Below, piece after piece: positions 1 to 3,911 of a stretch of 5,096 bases of DNA. Under the pieces are notes generated by a model. That model saw only the letters and a program-made list of their open reading frames with translations. It did no database searches and had not been told where the DNA came from. The DNA comes from Saprospiraceae bacterium (lineage in GTDB: Bacteria; Bacteroidota; Bacteroidia; Chitinophagales; Saprospiraceae), in assembly GCA_023300255.1 (NCBI GenBank), contig JALZWC010000956.1, positions 1 through 5,096 on the forward strand, written 5' to 3'. A program made the translations under genes and the position numbers. Positions within the stretch are counted from its first letter, which is position 1. The number at the start of each line of letters is the position of its first letter.

Positions 1-6
1 AAATCT

Positions 7-35
7 TACGTAGCTAGGCTATGTGCGACTTTTTT
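7..35 (+). terminator. Weak hairpin plus T-tract, possible terminator of an upstream gene
   Basis: A short stem pairs 8-14 with 18-24 (seven pairs, one of them G-U) around a 3-nt loop. Six T residues follow at 30-35. It could end a gene lying before the window. The stem is short and separated from the T-run by several bases, so this is a weak call. Confidence 0.25.
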
Positions 36-69
36 AAAACCAACTAGCAAAAAAATAAGCTCATTTAAA

Positions 70-104
70 TTGTCATCTTATTTATGTCCGACTACTTATA
101 TTTT
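70..104 (+). promoter_or_regulatory. Candidate Bacteroidota-type promoter for the PorP/SprF gene
   Basis: TATATTTT at 97-104 matches seven of eight positions of the Bacteroidota -7 element TAnnTTTG. A TTG at 70-72 could serve as the -33 element, but the 24-base gap is longer than usual. The site lies about 45 bases upstream of the start codon at 148. In such AT-rich DNA a match like this can easily arise by chance, so the call is tentative. Confidence 0.2.
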
Positions 105-147
105 ATTATAAGAACTTTTCGTATATAATTTCACTTATAGACCTACA

Positions 148-1287
148 ATGAAAGTGCTAAGAAATCTACTTATTATCTTTTCCCTGTCATTAGGGGTATT
201 TACCCTAACAGCACAGGATATTCACTTTTCTCAATTCTATATGTCTCCGCTTAACTTGAATCCTGCAATGACTGGTGTCATGAACAGTCAAGTTAGAGTC
301 ATTGGTAATTATAGAAATCAATGGGCCAGTGTATTGAAATCCAATGCCTTCTCTACTTATTCTGTGTCTTATGACCAGAAAATAGCAGTAGGTCGGTATG
401 ACTATTTTGGTATAGGAGGTACTTTTTGGGGAGATAAGGCTGGACAATCAGACTTTAAAACCTTACAAGGTAAAATGTCCGCTTCTTATAGTAAACGTAT
501 GGGCGGCTATAGAAGTAAGTCGCATTATTTAGTAGTCGGTGCAGAAGCAGGCGTATCTCAAAGAAGTATTGATTTTTTAAACCTTAGATGGGGATCTCAA
601 CATGATGGAGAGGGTGGATTTGATGCTACTGCTATTTCAGGGGAAGATTTTGACAGAGATAACTTCTTATTTGCAGATTTATCTGCTGGTTTGATGTGGT
701 TTACTGTTTTTGATGAGTATAGCAACTTTTATATCGGAGGTGCTTTTAGTCACTTGAACAGAGCTAATCAATCATTTAATAGTGAAGAAGACATTCCTTT
801 ATATAGTAAATTTACGATTCACGCTGGTGCGGAATTAATGGGGCAATCTAGAGTGGGGCTTGTACCAGGTTTGGTTGCTTTCTTTCAAGGGCCTTCTTTT
901 GAGTTAAATGCGGGTACTAGTTTAAAGTTTTTGATGGGTGGCAGAAAGAGAAGTAAGAATGCGGATAGTCAGTCTTTCCAAATAGGTGCTTGGGTTCGTT
1001 TAGCGAATCGGGTAAATGGAGTGACTAACACTATTGTAACTCCAAATCCTGATCCAACACTGCCTCCTACAACAACTACCGTAACAAGTGACGACGTTTC
1101 TGTTTGGGTAGATGCGGTGATCTTATCTACTAGATTTGATTATAATGATTTTGGTTTAGGGTTTAGTTATGATGTCAATGTATCTAACTTAAAGCCAGCG
1201 AGTAACTCCAATGGTGCCTTTGAATTTTCTATCATTTATAAAATACGAGGAGCAGATAAAAGAGGTGTATATTGTCCTAACTTCTAA
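148..1287 (+). CDS. PorP/SprF family type IX secretion system outer-membrane protein
   Basis: This 379-residue protein belongs to the PorP/SprF family, outer-membrane beta-barrel-like proteins that work with the type IX secretion system or help surface adhesins (SprB-type) reach or stay on the cell surface. Residues 1-22 form a signal peptide: K2 and R5, a hydrophobic core at 7-20, and a probable cut near TAQ-D (21-24). The mature start DIHFSQFYMSPLNLNPAMTG (24-43) is the family's hallmark. Alternating aromatic/glycine strands fill the rest, and the protein ends in an AFEFSIIYKI strand (357-366) and CPNF, close to the usual CPxF end. Family members are often around 300-350 residues. The extra length is partly a Pro/Thr-rich stretch at about 297-313, perhaps a surface loop. 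A strong terminator follows, so it is probably not co-transcribed with the bactofilin. The family call is firm; which substrate it partners is unknown, because its upstream neighbour is outside the window. Confidence 0.95.
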   Translation: MKVLRNLLIIFSLSLGVFTLTAQDIHFSQFYMSPLNLNPAMTGVMNSQVRVIGNYRNQWASVLKSNAFSTYSVSYDQKIAVGRYDYFGIGGTFWGDKAGQSDFKTLQGKMSASYSKRMGGYRSKSHYLVVGAEAGVSQRSIDFLNLRWGSQHDGEGGFDATAISGEDFDRDNFLFADLSAGLMWFTVFDEYSNFYIGGAFSHLNRANQSFNSEEDIPLYSKFTIHAGAELMGQSRVGLVPGLVAFFQGPSFELNAGTSLKFLMGGRKRSKNADSQSFQIGAWVRLANRVNGVTNTIVTPNPDPTLPPTTTTVTSDDVSVWVDAVILSTRFDYNDFGLGFSYDVNVSNLKPASNSNGAFEFSIIYKIRGADKRGVYCPNF

Positions 1288-1321
1288 TTAGAACCTACAC
1301 AACTTCTAGTCAATTCCATAC

Positions 1322-1360
1322 AAATACCCCACCTTTTACTATAAAAGGTGGGGTATTTTT
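1322..1360 (+). terminator. Strong intrinsic terminator after the PorP/SprF gene
   Basis: A perfect 17-bp stem pairs 1322-1338 with 1342-1358 around a 3-nt loop, with a GC-rich centre (CCCCACC/GGTGGGG). The A-rich 5' side and the T-run at 1356-1360 give it the look of a bidirectional rho-independent terminator. It begins 35 bases after the stop codon and separates this gene from the bactofilin/atpZ pair. Confidence 0.92.
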
Positions 1361-1438
1361 ATTATAATTGCAGACTTAGAAACGAGTAAAACATAACTAA
1401 TAGCTTATTTTTCACTTGTTCCTTATGAGAAAACACAA

Positions 1439-1496
1439 GACTACGTTAGAGCAGATTTTTGAATCTGTTGATTACCTATGAAATACTAACGTAATC
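1439..1496 (+). promoter_or_regulatory. Nested inverted repeat in the bactofilin leader
   Basis: Arms 1439-1449 and 1486-1496 pair at 10 of 11 positions. Between them lies a smaller hairpin, CAGATT (1452-1457) with AATCTG (1462-1467), around a TTTG loop. A competing helix is possible: TGATTAC (1469-1475) with GTAATCA (1491-1497) uses bases of the outer right arm. The structure ends 17 bases before the start codon. It could be a leader RNA structure controlling translation, an operator, or chance in AT-rich DNA. It matches no riboswitch class that I recognise. Confidence 0.35.
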
Positions 1497-1513
1497 AAAA
1501 AAAAGGTAAAACT

Positions 1514-1954
1514 ATGTTTGGAAGTAAAAAAAGTAAGCAATCTGATGCTACCAATTCAATGAATTCTAAAAACCTTGCTTTAAATACGCTGGTAAATGGA
1601 ACAGAGGTAGAAGGTAATATAAAAACAGAAAGTGACATTAGAATAGATGGTACTTTAATAGGCAATCTATCTTGTGCCGCAAAAGTTATCATAGGCCCAA
1701 GTGGTATTATAGAAGGCGATGTTAATTGTCAAAGTGCCGTTATAGAAGGTTCCTTTGAAGGGCTATTAGAAGTCGCTGGTAATCTAACATTAAAAGAAAC
1801 TGCTGTTATTAATGGAGAAGCGGCATATGATAAGTTAGTCGTTCACCAAGGTGCAGTAATTAATGCAACCATTCGCCGTAAAGGAGCGAATCCAACTGAT
1901 AATACGATTGTCAAAAAAGTCAACTCAAAATCAAAACAAGAAGTCGAAGCCTAA
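1514..1954 (+). CDS. Bactofilin family cytoskeletal protein
   Basis: The 146-residue product is a bactofilin (polymer-forming cytoskeletal protein, formerly DUF583). These proteins self-assemble without nucleotide into filaments on the inner face of the membrane and act in cell shape, polarity or placement of envelope enzymes. A short disordered Lys/Ser-rich head (1-22) precedes the beta-helix core at about 23-121. The core has the regular repeats LVNGTEVEGNIKTESDIRIDGTLIGNL, GPSGIIEGDV, AVIEGSFEGLLEV and TAVINGEAAYDKLVVHQGAVINA, built on I-x-G steps. A short charged tail (122-146) ends it. Length is normal for the family. The ATG is preceded by AAAAGGT, a modest ribosome site. The coding tail overlaps the next gene, which suggests translational coupling. 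Bactofilin beside atpZ is, from memory, a common Bacteroidota arrangement. The family is certain; the cellular task is not. Confidence 0.95.
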   Translation: MFGSKKSKQSDATNSMNSKNLALNTLVNGTEVEGNIKTESDIRIDGTLIGNLSCAAKVIIGPSGIIEGDVNCQSAVIEGSFEGLLEVAGNLTLKETAVINGEAAYDKLVVHQGAVINATIRRKGANPTDNTIVKKVNSKSKQEVEA

Positions 1955-2141
1955 TAACCCGAATGCAGTACTCAAGTATTCTGGGATGGCTTTTCAGATG
2001 GCTTTCATTCTAGGCTTAGGGGTTTTTCTAGGCATGCAATTGGATAGCCATTTTGGAACAGAGAAGCCCTATTTGACTGCTTTGTGTGCTATTTTAGCGT
2101 TTCCAGTTGCGTTTTATGTATCAGTTAAAGATTTATTATAG
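1908..2141 (+). CDS. atpZ: AtpZ/AtpI family ATP synthase accessory membrane protein
   Basis: This small inner-membrane protein resembles AtpZ, encoded near the F1Fo ATP synthase genes and thought to help assembly or divalent-cation movement linked to the enzyme. From the proposed TTG start it has 77 residues: a basic, Asn/Gln-rich head, then PNNPNAVLKYSGMAFQM (15-31), which is typical of the family. Two membrane helices follow at about 27-45 and 55-74, with the connecting LDSHFGTEKPYLTAL. The start is uncertain. An in-frame ATG at 1863 would add 15 residues unlike the family and overlap the bactofilin by 92 bp. The TTG at 1908 gives MSKKSTQNQNKK and a 47-bp overlap, closer to family length. 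The ATG at 1986 would lose the conserved KYSG. No clear ribosome site precedes the TTG, so coupling to bactofilin translation is likely. Family call good, start moderate. Confidence 0.82.
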   Translation: MSKKSTQNQNKKSKPNNPNAVLKYSGMAFQMAFILGLGVFLGMQLDSHFGTEKPYLTALCAILAFPVAFYVSVKDLL

Positions 2142-2270
2142 AAAGACGTAATTGCTAGACATGAAGTGTCAGATATAATTGTAGAAACTAATAGCCTTTA
2201 CAAGGCTTGTTCCTATTAAAAAATACTTTTTCTAGTAACTGTTCAGTATTCGTTATCGCCAATAAGAAAA

Positions 2271-2336
2271 TTGAACGCAGAGCGGCAGAGATTTTTTCGT
2301 AGAAAAAATCTAAAAGCTCCGCGTCTCTGCGTTCAA
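2271..2336. repeat. Palindromic intergenic repeat of the cgcagag type
   Basis: Perfect 12-bp outer arms TTGAACGCAGAG (2271-2282) and CTCTGCGTTCAA (2325-2336) enclose a 3-bp CGG/CCG helix (2283-2285 with 2319-2321). Inside that is a perfect 10-bp AT-rich stem (2289-2298 with 2302-2311) with a GTA loop. GCAGAG occurs twice on the left arm (2277-2282, 2285-2290), and GCGTCTC/TGCGTTC steps occur on the right. Similar cgcagag-type palindromes are familiar from many bacterial genomes as REP-like dispersed repeats. Whether this one is multicopy here cannot be seen. Confidence 0.75.
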
Positions 2337-2343
2337 AAACAGA

Positions 2344-2361
2344 CATTGGCTTTAGCCAATG
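2344..2361 (+). repeat. Short hairpin beside the cgcagag palindrome
   Basis: CATTGGC (2344-2350) and GCCAATG (2355-2361) form a perfect 7-bp stem around TTTA. There is no T-tract directly after it; a short T-run comes only at 2374-2378. It may be part of the neighbouring repeat or a weak terminator for the bactofilin/atpZ transcript. Confidence 0.45.
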
Positions 2362-2455
2362 CGAAATAATTACTTTTTCTATATATTACTTGGTGTTCTA
2401 GACACTAGACCCCCTCGCTTCTTACACCTAAGTAAGTAGTTCCAAAAAATAAAAT

Positions 2456-2839
2456 ATGCCTCCCGCTTCCTTTCTTACCTCTCTAACAATCATATCCGTA
2501 CTTACAGCAATAGGCTTATTTGGATTAAATCAGATAAGTGCAATCGCTCCTTATAGTAACTTCTCTTGGCTATGTTTAAGTGGTTTTATTGGTTTATCCT
2601 TACTCATGTATTTAGCAGGCCATTTAACAGTCAAAAGCGATAACAAGCACCTTTTTACTAGTATTATATTAGGTTCAACGCTTGGTAAAATGGTGCTATC
2701 TTTAGTCTTGGTTCTTTTATACCACAAATTTGCGATGCCTACTTCTAAAGCTTTTGTGATTCCATTTTTTATAGTATACTTGGTTTTTACTAGTTTTGAA
2801 ACTTGGTTTATGATGAAATTGGGAAAACAACAGAGATAA
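2456..2839 (+). CDS. AtpI-like four-helix membrane protein, probable ATP synthase accessory
   Basis: The 127-residue product is almost entirely hydrophobic, with four likely membrane helices at about 6-26, 38-57, 67-89 and 98-120. Short basic/polar turns include VKSDNKH at 59-65 and a KLGKQQR tail. Bacteroidota commonly carry a small, poorly conserved four-helix protein between atpZ and atpB. The end of this one (FVIPFFIVYLVFTSFETWFMMKLGK, 100-124) resembles those proteins, so an AtpI-like role in assembling or supporting the Fo sector is the best inference. No catalytic motif is visible. The start is well fixed: a TAA lies in frame at 2450-2452, just before the ATG, in an A-rich leader without a Shine-Dalgarno site. 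Unusually, no atpB follows. It could instead be an unrelated small membrane protein. Confidence 0.7.
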   Translation: MPPASFLTSLTIISVLTAIGLFGLNQISAIAPYSNFSWLCLSGFIGLSLLMYLAGHLTVKSDNKHLFTSIILGSTLGKMVLSLVLVLLYHKFAMPTSKAFVIPFFIVYLVFTSFETWFMMKLGKQQR

Positions 2840-2844
2840 TAAGG

Positions 2845-2966
2845 AGAAGTCAGAGGTCAGATCGCTTCGCTGTCAGATCGCCTACGGCTGTTAGAAACAT
2901 TACGTTGTCAACGTTTGGCGTCTGACAGTCTTGGAAAGACGTTCTGACTTCTGACACCTGACTTCT
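2845..2966. repeat. Branched palindromic repeat built on GTCAGA/TCTGAC
   Basis: Outer arms 2845-2861 and 2950-2966 pair at 15 of 17 positions. A middle helix pairs 2870-2882 with 2917-2928 (12 pairs, one bulged T). Small hairpins sit inside and beside it: GCC/GGC (2880-2888), ACGTT/AACGT (2902-2914) and GTCTT/AAGAC (2928-2940). GTCAGA-type hexamers on the left and TCTGAC on the right punctuate the units; in the outer arms they repeat every 7 bp (AGTCAGA, GGTCAGA; TCTGACT, TCTGACA, CCTGACT). It fills nearly the whole spacer between two genes. This looks like a dispersed intergenic repeat, since no open frame or terminator T-tract is present. Confidence 0.78.
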
Positions 2967-2977
2967 AATTAAAAAAT

Positions 2978-3283
2978 ATGTTTGAAAAAGACTCTTTAAT
3001 TATCGGACTATTGATCGGTTTATGTGTTCCCTTTGTGGGATACGCTACCATTCAAATGATATTTGAACAAATAGCAGAATTAGAATTTTTAAATCCCGAT
3101 ACGCGTAGTATTTATTTTAGAGAACGAACAATTGCCATCTTAGCCGTTTGTTTGAATTTGATCCCTTTTCAATTGTTTAAGAAACGACGGAATGAAAAAA
3201 CAATGCAGGGTATATTGATCGTTACCTTTATATATGTTTTTGTATGGATTTATTATTTTGCTAATTTGATGTTCTTGAATTAA
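2978..3283 (+). CDS. Small three-helix membrane protein of unknown function
   Basis: I do not recognise a characterised family. The 101-residue product has three probable membrane helices at about 7-27, 50-68 and 77-97. A polar loop with acidic residues lies between the first two (FEQIAELEFLNPDTRSIYFRER, roughly 29-50). A basic cluster KKRRNEK (68-74) between the second and third suggests, by the positive-inside rule, that this loop faces the cytoplasm. The NLIPFQLFKKRRNEKTMQGI segment resembles small uncharacterised Bacteroidota membrane proteins often found near lpxB, but that is from memory. The ATG follows an A-rich leader without a Shine-Dalgarno site. Palindromic elements flank the gene on both sides, so it is probably its own transcription unit or loosely linked to the gene before it. 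Codon use looks like its neighbours'. Confidence 0.75.
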   Translation: MFEKDSLIIGLLIGLCVPFVGYATIQMIFEQIAELEFLNPDTRSIYFRERTIAILAVCLNLIPFQLFKKRRNEKTMQGILIVTFIYVFVWIYYFANLMFLN

Positions 3284-3306
3284 GTAGTTAGTTAATCGTT
3301 ATCTGA

Positions 3307-3456
3307 CTATAGATCGTCAGATATAAAATCGGTAGAATGTGGCACAACTCAGAGAGTTGTGTTACGGCTCATAGCTAAGTGTAACACGACTCTCTGAGTT
3401 GTGCAAGCTTTTTATGAAAAACTAAATATTACCATTTTTTATCTGACGCTCTATAG
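3307..3456. repeat. MITE-like element with terminal inverted repeats and a double palindrome
   Basis: The terminal arms CTATAGATCGTCAGAT (3307-3322) and ATCTGACGCTCTATAG (3441-3456) match at 15 of 16 positions. Imperfect homology continues inward (TAAAATCGGTA on the left against the complement of ACCATTTTTT on the right). The centre is the 24-bp inverted repeat at 3342-3404. About 150 bp, non-coding and flanked by AT-rich DNA, it has the form of a miniature inverted-repeat element. A heptamer TAGTTAG occurs outside both ends (3285-3291, 3473-3479) but is not directly adjacent, so it is weak evidence for a target duplication. Confidence 0.72.
3342..3413 (+). terminator. Long hairpin with T-run, likely transcription terminator
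   Basis: Arms 3342-3365 and 3381-3404 pair over 24 bp with one G-U wobble, around a 15-nt loop, and TTTTT follows at 3409-3413. It lies 59 bases after the stop at 3283 and could end that transcript. Each arm also folds on itself: CACAACTC/GAGTTGTG (3343-3361) and CACGACTC/GAGTTGTG (3384-3402, one wobble pair). One long hairpin and two small ones are therefore alternatives. Termination is inferred from form; the hairpin may equally be the core of the surrounding repeat. Confidence 0.55.
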
Positions 3457-3547
3457 AAAGCTAAACTATAATTAGTTAGGCTTATTATATGGTGTACGTA
3501 TGTTGAAGAAGTTATTCTGAAACTAGCAGATTATTAAGATTAACCGA

Positions 3548-3576
3548 ACAGCTCTGCTCCTTGGGGGCAGGGCTGT
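3548..3576 (+). repeat. GC-rich hairpin inside the composite element
   Basis: A 13-bp stem pairs 3548-3560 with 3564-3576 (two G-U pairs) around a 3-nt loop. It is strikingly GC-rich against its surroundings. Downstream bases ACAGTTCTTTT give only a weak T-tract, so it could be a poor terminator. Its partial counterpart is the CCCCCATGGGGG palindrome at 3790-3801. Confidence 0.6.
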
Positions 3577-3632
3577 ACAGTTCTTTTAAATTGTAATATA
3601 TTTTTTAGCTGAAAACTAATTTTTTTGATTTA

Positions 3633-3734
3633 GATCAATCATAAATCATACATCATAAATCATAAATCATACATCCATTCAGTATGCAATCTACATGGAT
3701 GTATGATTTATGAATTTTGATGTAAGATTTGATC
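3633..3734. repeat. Converging heptamer tracts forming a large palindrome
   Basis: The left side (3634-3675) is six head-to-tail 7-bp units of ATAAATC or ATACATC; the first, ATCAATC, is degenerate. The right side (3698-3732) carries about five units in opposite orientation, beginning GATGTAT and GATTTAT and decaying outward. The inner 19 bp (3660-3678 with 3695-3713) pair perfectly around a 16-nt loop. Pairing continues imperfectly out to GATCAA (3633-3638) and TTGATC (3729-3734). A 14-bp block recurs exactly at 3641-3654 and 3662-3675. There is no coding potential. Confidence 0.85.
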
Positions 3735-3871
3735 ATTCAAAGAAAAGAATTGTTAATTTATAAATACCAAAAATAAAGAACTGTACAACCCCCCATGGGG
3801 GAGCGAAATAGGAAAAGCGCAGAAAACAAGAATAATCTTAATATTCCATAAAATTTTAATACACAATGTAC

Positions 3872-3899
3872 TAAGTCAATCGACATCTAACTTGACTTA
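3872..3899 (+). promoter_or_regulatory. 8-bp dyad just upstream of lpxB
   Basis: TAAGTCAA (3872-3879) and TTGACTTA (3892-3899) are perfect inverted copies separated by 12 bases, ending 12 bases before the lpxB start codon. This could be an operator or a leader hairpin that affects ribosome access. TAGGAAA (3905-3911), immediately before the ATG, is a possible weak ribosome site. No known regulator is recognised. Confidence 0.35.
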
Positions 3900-3911
3900 T
3901 CACTTAGGAAA

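Larger units (their letters stand above)
2142..2455. other. 314-bp gene-free spacer holding several hairpins
   Basis: No credible reading frame is present. The spacer holds GTCAGATATAA (2168-2178), which recurs at 3316-3326, and a small hairpin AGCCTT/AAGGCT (2193-2207). It also holds the large palindrome at 2271-2336, a second hairpin at 2344-2361, and a short repeated CTAGAC around 2398-2410. It separates atpZ from the four-helix gene, which in related genomes usually lie close together. Confidence 0.7.
3529..3846. repeat. 318-bp composite element of three nested inverted repeats
   Basis: Outer arms 3529-3542 and 3833-3846 match at 13 of 14 positions. A second pair is perfect over 13 bp: TGTACAGTTCTTT (3574-3586) with AAAGAACTGTACA (3775-3787). 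Degenerate C/G-rich homology continues outward on both sides: a GCTCC...GGGGGC hairpin on the left and CCCCCATGGGGG (3790-3801) followed by GAGC on the right. The innermost layer is the heptamer palindrome at 3633-3734. The ends are recognisable inverted copies of each other, as in a non-autonomous mobile element. No transposase or other frame lies inside. Confidence 0.68.
3284..3911. other. 628-bp gene-free region dominated by nested inverted repeats
   Basis: No credible protein-coding frame was found. The region contains two complex palindromic elements (3307-3456 and 3529-3846) and a short dyad just before lpxB (3872-3899). Between the elements, 3457-3528 shows nothing distinctive apart from a TAGTTAG heptamer at 3473-3479, also present at 3285-3291. 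The promoter for lpxB must lie here or in one of the elements unless lpxB is reached by read-through, but I could not identify one. Confidence 0.75.

Noticed and set aside
205..447. Open reading frame of 80 codons on the minus strand
   Set aside because: It lies wholly inside the well-supported PorP/SprF gene and its translation has no recognisable family feature.
1495..1692. Open reading frame of 65 codons on the minus strand
   Set aside because: It runs opposite the bactofilin coding region, with hydrophobic residues produced by the reversed codons and no family resemblance.
1863..1907. N-terminal extension of AtpZ from the ATG at 1863
   Set aside because: It adds residues unlike the family and a 92-bp overlap. 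It was kept only as an alternative to the TTG at 1908.
2845..2966. tRNA or other cloverleaf RNA gene
   Set aside because: The branched fold lacks tRNA invariant positions such as the TTCGA loop with a 7-bp acceptor stem and CCA end. The outer arms are heptamer repeats instead.
3285..3479. TAGTTAG target-site duplication around the MITE-like element
   Set aside because: The two copies are 15-16 bases away from the terminal arms, not adjacent, and a 7-mer of this composition is common in AT-rich DNA.
3601..3626. Terminator between two T-runs
   Set aside because: The stem TTAG/CTAA is only about four pairs, too weak to support a call.
3634..3675. Short CRISPR array
   Set aside because: The units are 7 bp and directly abutting, with no spacers, so this is a simple tandem repeat.
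3529..3846. Retron-like or other reverse-transcribed non-coding RNA
   Set aside because: The nested arms are suggestive, but no reverse transcriptase or partner gene is in the window, and the heptamer tracts and duplicated ends fit a repeat element better.
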